DNA from: Mycobacterium sp.
Lineage (GTDB): Bacteria; Actinomycetota; Actinomycetes; Mycobacteriales; Mycobacteriaceae
Length of the DNA stretch: 48,706 nt
Direction: 5' to 3'
Assembly: GCA_031292665.1 (NCBI GenBank)
Contig: JARLGR010000028.1
Span: 1 to 48,706 of the forward strand
Each line of letters starts with the position of its first letter. Position 1 is the first letter of the stretch. The notes beneath the pieces were generated by a model that saw only the letters and a program-made list of their open reading frames with translations, was not told the origin of the DNA and made no database searches. A program made the position numbers and the translations under genes. Positions 1 through 9,738 of the stretch are shown here, in pieces.

Positions 1-175
1 AGTCAACCTCGCAGCGCCGCGCGATCTCCTCGTTGGCCACCCCGTCGCTGGCCCACAACAGCCCCCGCGCCTGCACCACCTGCCGATGCGGCAACGACGT
101 CGACGCCGCCATCCGCTCCAACTCCGCACGCTGGGCATCGCCGACCGGCAACGCCGCAGCTGTCATAACAGGCAT
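1..175 (-). mobile_element. IS630-family transposase, N-terminal part (runs off the window)
   Basis: Reading the minus strand from an ATG at 175 gives about 58 uninterrupted residues to the window edge. They contain the helix-turn-helix start typical of IS630/Tc1-type transposases: RAELERMAAST, then PHRQVVQARGLLWASDGV, then NEEIARRCEVD. The catalytic DDE domain would lie beyond base 1 and cannot be seen. A second in-frame ATG lies at 166. The 35 bases between the ATG and the stop codon of the next gene (about 176-211) should hold the terminal inverted repeat, but the other end of the element is not visible, so the repeat cannot be confirmed. Identification rests on recognising the N-terminal pattern. 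Confidence 0.8.
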
Positions 176-210
176 ACTACAAACTACCGTACTAATTCAC
201 AGACAGACCA

Positions 211-1683
211 CTAGGGCATCCGGGTGCGGTGCCTCTTGTCGTGCGGCGGGACACCGTTGACGCCCCCGACCGACTCCGCGTACGTGCCGACGGCGAACGC
301 CGCGCCAGCACCCATCACCGCCAACGCATCCCGATTGATGTTGTCGACAGTGTCCCGCAGGCTCTGATAATTGGCGTCGAAAGGCGCGCCCGCCTGGCCG
401 CCCCAGAGTCGCGCCTGCACAATCGTTTTCGTCTGTGAGGAACCGGTGGTCATTCCCCCGATCGGCACGCCCGCAACCATGAACGGGTGGTAGTCGGCCC
501 TGGTGGTCAGCGGCATATCGGCGGGCCGCTTCCCCGCCGCGTAGAGATAACCGCCCAGGGTGCGCTCGATGCCGGCCGACCCTTCCGGAACGTCTCCCGA
601 TGATACGCCGGGGCTGGGAGGACCGGACTGATCGCCGTCGTCGGTGAAAAAGCCGGCGTTCGGCGAACCCAGCATGGTGAAGTCCAAATACAGCGCGATG
701 TCGTTGAGCTGATCGCTATCCATGCCGAACACGTAATCCATGGCGCCGTTGAGACCGTCCTCCTCGGCCCCCCAGAACACGAACCGCACCGCGTTGTTCA
801 CCGGCGCCAGCGGGCCCAGCTGCAGCGCGGTCTCCAGCACCGCGGCCACCCCCGAACCATCGTCGTTGATGCCCGGGCTGCCACGCGGGCTGTCGAGGTG
901 CGCACCGACCATGACCACCTCGTGCGGCGAGCCGGTCCTTGTCTGCGCCAACACGTTTCGCGAGCTGATCGTGATGTTCTGGGCGTCCAGCACCAGACGT
1001 ATCGGTCCCGTGGCGCCCGCCAGCGCGCCGACAGCGGAGGCACCCGCGACACCGACGGGCACGGTCAGCTGCTTGAAGTAACCGGGGCTGAACAACGTGG
1101 GGGGCGCCCCCTGGCCGCTGGGTGTGCTGACCACGATCAGGGCTGCGGCGCCCCTGGCCACCGCGCTGTTCTGCTTGTCGACCACCGAGCAACGAGCGTC
1201 GTCGACGACGGCGATCGCCCCTTTGGGTACGGCGGCCGGGTAATCACTGGCGGCGCAGCCGGATGGTTGCGTGGGCCGGACCGCCTGACCGGTCAGGCCG
1301 CCGGGCGGTGTCTGTACCAGTATCGAGGCCTGGTCGACCTGATAACTGCGGCCGGCGATCGTCATCGCCGGCTTGCCGGGGGAAACCGCGTAGAGCCGAT
1401 CGAACTGCGGCGTCGAGACGTCGAATCCCCTGTCCTGCAACACTTTAGCGACATAGTCGACGCTGGCATCGTAGCCGGGGGTGCCCTCCGCCCGGTTGCC
1501 CTTGTTGGCGTTGGCGACGTTCTGCAGCGCGCGCAGGTGGGCAAACATCCCGTCCGCGCTCACCTTCGCGGCCAGTCCACGGCCCAAGTCCTTCGCCACT
1601 GTGGGCTGCGCCGGCCGGGAAGACGAGCACCCCGCGAGCAACCCGGTCAGCAGGAGCAGGGTAGCCCCGAGCCGACCGATCAT
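211..1683 (-). CDS. LpqL-like M28 peptidase-fold lipoprotein, probably catalytically impaired
   Basis: A 490-residue lipoprotein with a signal peptide ending in lipobox LLAGC (Cys19), a protease-associated (PA) domain at roughly residues 120-235, and an M28 zinc-aminopeptidase domain to the C-terminus. It is a clear paralogue of the upstream LpqL. Seen: the first metal-site motif GAHLDSP, the bridging Asp in GINDDGSG and the Glu-Glu pair in WGAEEDG are present. However, the NFDM motif of active relatives reads DFTM (Asp to Thr), and the NYH motif near the C-terminus reads NYQ (His to Gln). In the Streptomyces griseus aminopeptidase these two positions bind zinc. Inference: weak, altered or absent catalysis. 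Its ATG overlaps the lpqL stop (ATGA), so it is probably translated by coupling. It ends immediately next to an IS630-type element. Confidence 0.9.
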   Translation of the reverse strand: MIGRLGATLLLLTGLLAGCSSSRPAQPTVAKDLGRGLAAKVSADGMFAHLRALQNVANANKGNRAEGTPGYDASVDYVAKVLQDRGFDVSTPQFDRLYAVSPGKPAMTIAGRSYQVDQASILVQTPPGGLTGQAVRPTQPSGCAASDYPAAVPKGAIAVVDDARCSVVDKQNSAVARGAAALIVVSTPSGQGAPPTLFSPGYFKQLTVPVGVAGASAVGALAGATGPIRLVLDAQNITISSRNVLAQTRTGSPHEVVMVGAHLDSPRGSPGINDDGSGVAAVLETALQLGPLAPVNNAVRFVFWGAEEDGLNGAMDYVFGMDSDQLNDIALYLDFTMLGSPNAGFFTDDGDQSGPPSPGVSSGDVPEGSAGIERTLGGYLYAAGKRPADMPLTTRADYHPFMVAGVPIGGMTTGSSQTKTIVQARLWGGQAGAPFDANYQSLRDTVDNINRDALAVMGAGAAFAVGTYAESVGGVNGVPPHDKRHRTRMP

Positions 1684-3176
1684 GACTTCGCGAGCACGTG
1701 ACGCGTGCGGTCTTCCATGACCGGAACGCCGTTGCGTCCGCTGAGATCTTGCGCGTAGAGACCCACCGCGTAAGCGACACCGCCACCGTTGATGCCCAGC
1801 GCGGTGCGGTCAATGTGGTCGAGCGTGTCGGTCTTCTCGTGATAGTTGGGATCGAACGGCTGGGCGGCATTCCCGCCCCACAGCTTGGCCTGCTCGTCGG
1901 ACATCTTGGCCTCGGCTCCCGAGAACAGGCCGCCCGCCGGGATACCCGCCAGGGTGAATCCGTCATAGTCCGAACGACCGTCGAACGAGGTGTCCTGCGC
2001 GGTCTTGCCGGCCGACCTCAGGTACGCCGCGAACGTGCGCTCGATGCCTGCCGAGCCTTCGGGGACCACGGGCTGGCCACGTCTGTCCGCGGGCAGCGAT
2101 TGGTCCCCGTCATAGGTGAAGTATCCGGGGTTCGGCGATGCCAGCATGTCGAAGTTCAGATACAGCGCAATGTCTTTGAGCGCGGTCAGGTCCAGTGACT
2201 CGACGTAGTTGCGTGACCCGATCAATCCAAGCTCCTCCGCACCCCAGAAACCGAACCGAACCGCATTGCGCACCCGCGGTGAGCTACCCAGTTGTACGGC
2301 GGTTTCCAGGATCGCAGCCACACCAGACCCGTTGTCATTGATGCCGGGTCCGTCCGGCACGCTGTCCAGGTGCGCCCCCGCCATGACCACGTCGGTCGAC
2401 GAGCCCGTCTTCGTCTGCGCTATCAGGTTGCGGGCCTTGAAACTCTGGACGCCGGCGTTCAGCTTGATGGTGGTCGGTCCGGGCTGCGCGCGCAGTTGCG
2501 CGCCGACGGATCTGGTCACGCTCAGCACCGGGATCTTCACGTCGGTGTTCGGCCCCAGGGTGCCGCCCGTCTGCTGCTCGTCGACATTGTCGGCGATGAC
2601 CATCGCCACGGCGCCTTGCTTGGCCGCAACATCCTCCTTCTGGGCGAAGGGGCAACCGCCCCGGTCCACCAGCACCACGGCTCCCTGCACCGGCAGGCTG
2701 CCGAAGTCGGAGGCCGTACAACCCGGGCTCTCACCGGCGGGCGCGGCCGCCAGCGGGCCGCTCACCCCATCCGTCGGGGTACCGAGGCTGAAGTCCAGCG
2801 CGCGCGCCTCGAAAGGCTTGCCGCCGACCGTCATCGCCGGCTTCTCGCCGTGGAAGACCCGCGCCGAGAACTCCGGTGTCTGCACGTCGAAGCCGCTGTG
2901 GCGCAGCGTATTCACCACATAGTCGACGCTGGCATCGTAACCGGGCGTGCCCACCGCCCGAGTGCCCTTGTTGGCATTGGCGATGTCCTGGAGTTTGGTC
3001 AGGTGCGCCATCATCGCGTCGGCCGTGACCTTATTGTGCAATGTCGTGGCGAACTCGCCCGCGGCGGGGTTGCCGACCCCCTGCTGGGAGTCAGCCGACC
3101 GGTGCAGGCAACCGGTCGAGAACGCGGTCAGGGCTACGACGAGCGCCGCCGGGATCGTCGTTGATTTGTTCGCCAT
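1680..3176 (-). CDS. lpqL: Lipoprotein aminopeptidase LpqL (M28 family)
   Basis: A 498-residue exported zinc aminopeptidase closely matching M. tuberculosis LpqL (Rv0418). The start at 3176 (MANKS) is chosen because it gives a compact signal peptide with lipobox STGC (Cys23); an in-frame start nine codons upstream is less likely. A PA domain occupies about residues 130-240, followed by the M28 catalytic domain. All expected metal ligands are visible: His in GAHLDS, bridging Asp in GINDNGSG, Glu-Glu in WGAEELG, Asp in YLNFDM and His in NYHEKTDT. It should cleave N-terminal residues from peptides at the outer face of the membrane. The stop codon overlaps the start of the paralogue at 1683. The upstream DUF2752 gene ends 48 bp away on the same strand, so all four minus-strand genes could be co-transcribed. 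Confidence 0.95.
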   Translation of the reverse strand: MANKSTTIPAALVVALTAFSTGCLHRSADSQQGVGNPAAGEFATTLHNKVTADAMMAHLTKLQDIANANKGTRAVGTPGYDASVDYVVNTLRHSGFDVQTPEFSARVFHGEKPAMTVGGKPFEARALDFSLGTPTDGVSGPLAAAPAGESPGCTASDFGSLPVQGAVVLVDRGGCPFAQKEDVAAKQGAVAMVIADNVDEQQTGGTLGPNTDVKIPVLSVTRSVGAQLRAQPGPTTIKLNAGVQSFKARNLIAQTKTGSSTDVVMAGAHLDSVPDGPGINDNGSGVAAILETAVQLGSSPRVRNAVRFGFWGAEELGLIGSRNYVESLDLTALKDIALYLNFDMLASPNPGYFTYDGDQSLPADRRGQPVVPEGSAGIERTFAAYLRSAGKTAQDTSFDGRSDYDGFTLAGIPAGGLFSGAEAKMSDEQAKLWGGNAAQPFDPNYHEKTDTLDHIDRTALGINGGGVAYAVGLYAQDLSGRNGVPVMEDRTRHVLAKS

Positions 3177-3224
3177 TGCGCCCAAGGTTAGACCGCGGCG
3201 CAAGCGTCGTGCTGATTGACACGA

Positions 3225-3650
3225 TCAGACATGCAGGGCGCTGAATGGCGCAAAAGGAAGGTTGCGCACGACAAACCAGGCGACCGTGAGCACCAGGGCA
3301 ACCGCCGCGGACCAGCGGCGGTGTTGCCAACTTCGGATCCGTCTGCCGGTCACGCGGCCATAGGTCCACGCCAGGTAGGCCCAAACCAGCAGGACCATCG
3401 CCGCCAGCGCGAGAGCGTTAAACCTCGCGGCCGCCGGCAGATTGCCATGCATGAGCGAATACAGCATACGCATGCTGCCGCATCCGGGACAGTCGATGCC
3501 GAGCAGGGCCTTCGTGGGACATACCGGAAGGGGGCCGTTCGGGGTGGTCGGGTCACCCACCCAGACGGCGGCGCACACCAACGTCGTGGACGCGGCCACC
3601 AACAGCGGCGCGCCCAGACCCAGCGGCACCACCGCCTGACGGGTCACCAT
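3225..3650 (-). CDS. DUF2752 family membrane protein
   Basis: A 141-residue protein with three or so hydrophobic segments (about residues 8-30, 80-100 and 118-135) and the DUF2752 signature GIDCPGCGSMRM (near residues 53-64) followed by LMHGNLPAAARFN. The conserved CPGC pair could be redox-active or metal-binding, but the function of the family is unknown. It starts 13 bp after the stop of the CD225-type gene and is probably in one transcript with it. These two small membrane protein families often sit together in actinobacteria (recalled, not checked). No signal peptide cleavage site is evident. Confidence 0.85.
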   Translation of the reverse strand: MVTRQAVVPLGLGAPLLVAASTTLVCAAVWVGDPTTPNGPLPVCPTKALLGIDCPGCGSMRMLYSLMHGNLPAAARFNALALAAMVLLVWAYLAWTYGRVTGRRIRSWQHRRWSAAVALVLTVAWFVVRNLPFAPFSALHV

Positions 3651-3663
3651 GGCTCGACCGGCC

Positions 3664-4008
3664 TCAAAGCCCCAAAAACATCATGGCCGCCGCGTTGGTG
3701 TTGGTGTTCATGTTCATGAGGTTGACCGTGATGATGATGGCGTTGACGATGAGACCGACGACGACCGACCAGATCACCCATTTCTTCGCGCTGTCGGCGG
3801 ACGCCTGCGCCTCGGCGTAACGACCCTGCGCCCATAGCCCATTGACCTGGCTGGACTTGACGATAGCCACGATGCCGAATGGGATACAGCAGAAGATCGT
3901 CACCAAGATCGACCACACCAGATAGTTGCTCGGCGCCTGCCCGGCCGGCTGCGGTGGCGGATAACCGGCCGGCGGGTAACCGGGTGGCGGAAGGGGTGGC
4001 TCAGTCAT
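3664..4008 (-). CDS. CD225/dispanin family membrane protein
   Basis: A 114-residue protein. Residues 1-28 are a Pro/Gly/Tyr-rich tail (PPPGYPPAGYPPPQP), probably disordered and cytoplasmic. It is followed by the CD225 pattern: a first membrane segment with SILVTIFCCIPFGIVAIV, a short loop with the AxxxxYAEAQ-type sequence, and a second membrane segment around residues 73-97. The asparagine/threonine-rich stretch MNMNTNTN precedes the C-terminus. The family is related to interferon-induced transmembrane proteins, and its bacterial role is not established. It is the first gene of the minus-strand run leading to lpqL. Confidence 0.85.
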   Translation of the reverse strand: MTEPPLPPPGYPPAGYPPPQPAGQAPSNYLVWSILVTIFCCIPFGIVAIVKSSQVNGLWAQGRYAEAQASADSAKKWVIWSVVVGLIVNAIIITVNLMNMNTNTNAAAMMFLGL

Positions 4009-4055
4009 GAATTCTCCAGTCGCGAGAAGTTAGCTGGCGTGAAGCGGTGCTTACC

Positions 4056-4205
4056 CTACCCGAGCAGCTTCGCGGCGTCATCACCCATCCAGAAATCGGT
4101 ATCGGTCCCGGTCACGGCCAAAACGTCGTGGAGTTCGAAAGGGTTGCCTGACAGTGACTTTGTCCGCCCATCAGAAACCGATGCCCAGACAGATGATTTC
4201 TGACG
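4056..4205 (-). pseudogene. Possible remnant of an unidentified coding sequence (C-terminal fragment)
   Basis: On the minus strand an open frame of about 50 codons ends at a TAG at 4056-4058 and reads naturally: SDGRTKSLSGNPFELHD, then VLAVTGTDTDFWMGDD, then AAKLLG. Its composition looks like a protein C-terminus rather than random antisense. No convincing start codon with a ribosome binding site is seen upstream before the divergent secreted-protein gene. It may be a very small gene or the tail of a deleted one. I do not recognise the family. Confidence 0.3.
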
Positions 4206-4281
4206 GGATGTGTTGCTCAGCAGGTATGTAGGCCTACGATCGGCTATTCAGAAGACCGTTTCGGCGTTTGAGGAGTCGCGG

Positions 4282-4809
4282 ATGTCTTATCGCACCAACG
4301 CATGGCGGGCGGCGGCCACCGCCGCAGCTGTGGGCAGCATCGCCGTCGCCGGTAGCGCCGCGGCGACCGCAGACCCCGCGAACACCGGTAGCCCGTCGGA
4401 TATCAACACATTGGCGGCTTCGCTGTCGAAGGGCTACGGCCTCAACAACTGCACCGCCCAGAACATCACCGGAGGTGAACTGGCGGCACTAACCTGCGGG
4501 CAGAGCCCCGATCCCAGCGGGCCCGTTCAGGCGAAGTACATCCTGTTCGGCAGCGGTGACTACATGGCCGCGTCGTTCAAAACCAGCATCGGCGACGACG
4601 TTCTCACCGGGTGCGGAGACAGTGCGCAGTCACCAACCACCTGGCACCAGGGCAGTTCCGCCACGAACGCGGGCCAGGTGGCATGCGGGACCTACCAGAA
4701 TGCCGCCGAGGTCATCTGGACCAACGACGGCAAGAACGTGTTGAGCTACATTCGCGGATCCAATACGGATGCCACCGCGCTCTACCAGTGGTGGCGCGCC
4801 AACGGCTGA
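4282..4809 (+). CDS. Small secreted protein, four-cysteine family, copy 1
   Basis: A 175-residue exported protein of unknown function. The start at 4282 follows a GAGGAG ribosome binding site and gives a classical signal peptide with an Ala-rich core and a likely cleavage site near ATA-DP (residues 29-31). The mature part has four cysteines (in NNCTAQ, ALTCGQ, LTGCGD and QVACGT), which suggests two disulfides, and ends in ALYQWWRANG. Copy 2 follows 98 bp downstream and is plainly homologous over its whole length, so this is a tandem duplication. An alternative upstream start (4210) would put 24 residues in front of the signal peptide and is rejected. Confidence 0.88.
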   Translation: MSYRTNAWRAAATAAAVGSIAVAGSAAATADPANTGSPSDINTLAASLSKGYGLNNCTAQNITGGELAALTCGQSPDPSGPVQAKYILFGSGDYMAASFKTSIGDDVLTGCGDSAQSPTTWHQGSSATNAGQVACGTYQNAAEVIWTNDGKNVLSYIRGSNTDATALYQWWRANG

Positions 4810-4907
4810 CTATCGGGGCTGGGCCGCAAGCTATTTAGCCGCACGAGCCGAAATTGGGGTCGCAAATACACTCGCCAGATCACAGCAACGATTTGAAGGA
4901 GCCTAGG

Positions 4908-5429
4908 ATGTCCCGTCGCACCAAGGCGCTGGGGGCCGCTGCCGCTGCGGCGCTCATGGGCAGTTTCGCCGTCCTCGGTATTGCCACGGCGGCCGCGGAC
5001 CCCGACAACTCGGCCGACCTCGACACGCTCGCCCGATCGGTGTCGAAGGGCTACGACCTCAGCAATTGCACGGCCCAACAATTGACGGATAGTGGTGAGC
5101 TGGCCGCACTCCTCTGCGGACAGAGCCCCGACTCGAACGGACCAGCCAACGCGCTTTACGCCCTCTTCGACAATGCCAATAATTTGGCCTCGTCGTTCAG
5201 TTCCTCCATCAAGGACTTATCCATGGCCACGTGCGGGGACGCCGGGGAGTCACCGACGACATGGCGCCAGGGCAGTGCCGGTCAGACGGCCGGACGGGTG
5301 GCGTGCGGGACCCACAATAACGCCGCGACAATAATTTGGACCACTGACAGCAAAAACGTGTTGGGCCACATCACGGCATCCAACGGTGACCTCGACGCCC
5401 TATACCAGTGGTGGCGGACCAAGGGCTGA
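4908..5429 (+). CDS. Small secreted protein, four-cysteine family, copy 2
   Basis: A 173-residue protein homologous to the preceding gene. The start at 4908 lies behind an AAGGAG ribosome binding site (TTGAAGGAGCC). The signal peptide ends near AAA-DP. The four cysteines (SNCTAQ, LLCGQS, ATCGDA and VACGTH) and the C-terminal ALYQWWRTKG are conserved with copy 1, while the middle (residues 75-110) has diverged. This suggests an old duplication with the fold retained. The stop lies 3 bp from the stop of the convergent SGNH hydrolase gene. The function is unknown; no catalytic motif is visible. Confidence 0.88.
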   Translation: MSRRTKALGAAAAAALMGSFAVLGIATAAADPDNSADLDTLARSVSKGYDLSNCTAQQLTDSGELAALLCGQSPDSNGPANALYALFDNANNLASSFSSSIKDLSMATCGDAGESPTTWRQGSAGQTAGRVACGTHNNAATIIWTTDSKNVLGHITASNGDLDALYQWWRTKG

Positions 5430-5432
5430 CGT

Positions 5433-7132
<1,700 letters not shown>

Positions 7133-7136
<4 letters not shown>

Positions 7137-8155
7137 CGCCTGGCTCCAACGGGGACGAGTTCGGCGAGGATTTGCTCGGCGGTCCACGGCGCCAGCAGGA
7201 AACCGGATCGGCCGTGGCCGGCGGCAACCAGAGTCCGCGCATCCAGGCGTCGCACGATGGGCAGGTTATCCGGGGTCATGGGGCGCAGCCCGGCGGCGCA
7301 CTCGGCCAGCTCGTACTCACCGAGCGCCGGCAGCACCGCGCAGGCGTCGTCCAGCAGGTCACGCACTCCCGACACCACCGGGGCGGTGTCGCGTCCGTGT
7401 TCGTACTGGGTGGCGCCGACGACCACCCCGTCCGCACGCGGAACCAGGTACACCTGCCGTCCGTGCACGCGGGCGCGAATGACTCGCTGCGGCAAAGGCA
7501 TACACCCCTTACGCCAGCGCAGCCGCAGCACCTCGCCCTTCACGGGCCGCACCGGCAGCCCGGGCCACAGCGCGGGCGCGTCGATGCCGTTGGCGATCAC
7601 CACCGCGTCGCCCTCGACCCGAGACAGGTCGTGCGCCGGCGCGGCCCACCGAACCCCGAGGCGCTCGCAGTCGGCACGCAGCGCCTCGACCAGCGCGCGA
7701 TTGTCGACGGCAAGTTCGGTGGGCGCCCGGAAGCCGTGCCGGATGCCCTGCGCCAGCAGGGGTTCCAGGTCGCGGGCGGCGGATTCCCACACCACCGGAT
7801 GCCCTTGCTCCGACAGCCAATCGGCGACGGTGCGCAGGTCCGCCACATCGGCCCGGTCGACGGCCACCACGATCGACTCGCGGGCCGTGATCACCTCCGG
7901 CGGCAACCCGTCCAGGAAGCCGCCCTCACGCCACAGCCGCAGCGATTCCAGGCCCAGCCGCAACGACCGCTCCTCGCCCGGCCAGCCTTCGCTGTGCGGC
8001 GCCAGCATGCCCCCGGCGACCCACGACGCACCTGTGTCGGCGGTGCGGTGCACGCGTACCGACCAGCCGGCCTGCGCCGCGCGGCGCGCGACCGACAGGC
8101 CGATGACACCGCCGCCGATGACGGCCAGCGACCCCTGCGGCATCCCCGACGGCAT
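7133..8155 (-). CDS. thiO: Glycine oxidase ThiO
   Basis: A 340-residue FAD-dependent amine oxidase that makes the iminoglycine (dehydroglycine) used by ThiG. The N-terminal dinucleotide-binding motif VIGGGVIGLSVARRAAQ is at about residues 11-27, and the DAO-family C-terminal segment includes LRPMTPDNLPIV and GHGRSGFLLAPWTA. The ATG at 8155 is chosen because it lies 5 nt from a strong GGGAGG ribosome binding site that forms part of the TPP riboswitch. It is the first gene of the overlapping thiO-thiS-thiG-SGNH operon. Confidence 0.95.
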
Positions 8156-8158
8156 CGT

Positions 8159-8264
8159 GTCCTCCCTTCGCCGGCATGACCCGGATCAGGTGTGACGGTA
8201 AGGGCAGGTCCAGGTGCTCTGGTTGTGCCCACTCTCAGCCCCGCCGATGACGACTACCCGGGAC
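8159..8264 (-). promoter_or_regulatory. TPP riboswitch (THI-box) upstream of thiO
   Basis: The minus strand carries the conserved thi-box blocks GGGGCTGAGA (about 8232-8241) and ACCTGATCCGGGTCATG followed by GCCGGCGAAGGGAGG (about 8161-8193). The closing P1 stem can be drawn as GTCC (8261-8264) with GGAC (8159-8162). The ribosome binding site GGGAGG (8161-8166) lies inside the 3' P1 strand, and the ATG follows after 5 nt. Binding of thiamine pyrophosphate should therefore hide the ribosome binding site and block translation of thiO and the genes coupled to it. Confidence 0.93.
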
Positions 8265-8292
8265 TCCCGTGTCTATGGGTTCTTCGGGTTCT

Positions 8293-8310
8293 ACGCTAGC
8301 GCGCTAGCGT
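8293..8310. promoter_or_regulatory. 18-bp perfect palindrome between thiO and thiE, candidate operator
   Basis: ACGCTAGCGCGCTAGCGT is identical to its own reverse complement over all 18 bases. It ends 6 bp before the thiE start codon and lies 28 bp beyond the 5' edge of the riboswitch aptamer, so it could overlap the thiE transcription start and the thiO promoter region. A perfect symmetrical site of this size suits a dimeric repressor. The role as an operator is inferred; no matching regulator gene is next to it. Confidence 0.45.
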
Positions 8311-8316
8311 CGCGGT

Positions 8317-9000
8317 GTGCAGAACGCTACTAGTAGACGAGTCCCCGTCCTCGCAGCAGCGCGGCTGTACCTGTGCACCGACGCGCGGCGCGAACGCGGC
8401 GACCTGGCCGAGTTTGCCGATGCCGCCCTGGCCGGTGGGGTCGACATCATCCAGCTGCGCGACAAGGGGTCGGCCGCTGAGCAGCGGTTAGGCCCGCTCG
8501 AGGCCCGCGACGAGCTGGCGGCGTGCGAGATCCTGGCCGACGCGGCCCGCCGGCACGGCGCCCTTTTCGCGGTCAACGACCGAGCCGACATCGCCCGCGC
8601 CGCCGGCGCCGACGTGCTGCACCTGGGGCAGGGCGACCTGCCGCTGGACGTGGCGCGAGAGATCGTCGGGCCGGAGACGCTGATCGGCCAGTCGACCCAT
8701 GACGCCGACCAGGTCGCCGCCGCCGCGCACAGCGAGGCCGACTACTTCTGCGTCGGCCCCTGCTGGCCCACCCCGACCAAGCCGGGCCGCCCGGCACCAG
8801 GCCCGGGGCTGCTGCGAGCCGCTGCCGACGTCGCCCGCCACAAACCCTGGTTCGCCATCGGCGGCATCGACGCGGGGCGGCTGCCGGAGGTGCTCGACGC
8901 CGGCGCGCGGCGAATCGTGGTGGTGCGGGCCATCACCGCGGCCGAGGACCCCCGCGCGGCGGCCGAACTGGTCAGTTCGGCGCTTGCAGCAGCGAGCTGA
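8317..9000 (+). CDS. thiE: Thiamine-phosphate synthase ThiE
   Basis: A 227-residue TIM-barrel enzyme that joins hydroxymethylpyrimidine diphosphate and thiazole phosphate to give thiamine phosphate. Conserved segments are [53 protein letters not shown] and WFAIGGIDA. It starts at a GTG (8317), close to the length I recall for M. tuberculosis ThiE. It is transcribed divergently from thiO, and no THI-box is visible on the plus strand, so its control may differ from that of the thiO operon (see the palindrome). Its last 29 bp overlap the 3' end of mutT3 on the opposite strand. Confidence 0.95.
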   Translation: MQNATSRRVPVLAAARLYLCTDARRERGDLAEFADAALAGGVDIIQLRDKGSAAEQRLGPLEARDELAACEILADAARRHGALFAVNDRADIARAAGADVLHLGQGDLPLDVAREIVGPETLIGQSTHDADQVAAAAHSEADYFCVGPCWPTPTKPGRPAPGPGLLRAAADVARHKPWFAIGGIDAGRLPEVLDAGARRIVVVRAITAAEDPRAAAELVSSALAAAS

Positions 9001-9604
9001 TCCGGCGGCTGAGCTGCGACGGCGGATGGTCGGCGTCGCCGGGCATGCACCAGACGAACACCCCCGCCTCGACCTCGAACGTGCGGGGCAGGTGCTGCCG
9101 CCGTTCGTCGCCGTGGCCCAGCGGCACCAGCGCCGGGGCCGTGCGCAGCCGTTGCCAGCTGGCCGCGAAGCCGGGGTGCAGCGGCAGTTCCGCCACCTCG
9201 TGCTCGGCGACCCAGCGCATCTCGGCGCTTTCCCGGTTCGGCACGGTGTGCAGCATCTCCCGGGCGTCGGCGACGACCGTGGTGTAGGTCCAGCGGGTCC
9301 CGCCGATCCCGGAAACCTCGGACGTCACCATCGCCGCGCGCACGGCGAGTCGCTCGCCAAGCAGGCCGGCCTCTTCGTGCGCCTCGCGGACCGCCGTCTG
9401 CTCCGGAGTTTCGTGGCTGTCTCGCGCCCCGCCCGGCAGGCCCCAGGTGCCGCCCTGGTGACTCCACAAGGCTCGGTGCTGCAACAGCACGGCGGGCGTG
9501 CCGTCTGGCAGGGGGGCGCGCAGCAGCAAACCGGCCGCGCCGTATCGACCCCAATAGTGAGCGCCGCTGTCGGATATCACCCATCCGTCACCGTCGCCGT
9601 TCAC
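8972..9604 (-). CDS. mutT3: Nudix hydrolase MutT3
   Basis: A 210-residue Nudix pyrophosphohydrolase with an intact Nudix box: G...E in [12 protein letters not shown], then REAHEEAGL (about residues 58-80), matching GX5EX7REUXEEXGU. Position next to thiE and glnX matches H37Rv mutT3 (Rv0413), where the family is linked to sanitising oxidised nucleotides. It is convergent with thiE, and the two coding regions overlap by 29 bp. The upstream region 9605-9738 is shared with the divergent glnX operon. Confidence 0.92.
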   Translation of the reverse strand: MNGDGDGWVISDSGAHYWGRYGAAGLLLRAPLPDGTPAVLLQHRALWSHQGGTWGLPGGARDSHETPEQTAVREAHEEAGLLGERLAVRAAMVTSEVSGIGGTRWTYTTVVADAREMLHTVPNRESAEMRWVAEHEVAELPLHPGFAASWQRLRTAPALVPLGHGDERRQHLPRTFEVEAGVFVWCMPGDADHPPSQLSRRISSLLQAPN

Positions 9605-9738
9605 GAGATCAGGATATGCAGGCGATCGCAGGGGTCAATTGTGTCGGCCTCCCCCCATCCGCCGCAACATCCTCTTAGACTTCGCTTATAGACGTTCATG
9701 CTGCGAATTAGTGGCCGAAAGACGAGGGCTGATCAGAC
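9605..9738. promoter_or_regulatory. Divergent intergenic region between mutT3 and the glnX operon
   Basis: These 134 bp must hold the promoters of both mutT3 (minus) and glnX-glnH-pknG (plus). The part nearest glnX (about 9670-9715) is less GC-rich than its surroundings. No clear operator repeat or confident -10/-35 pair is seen. Confidence 0.4.
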
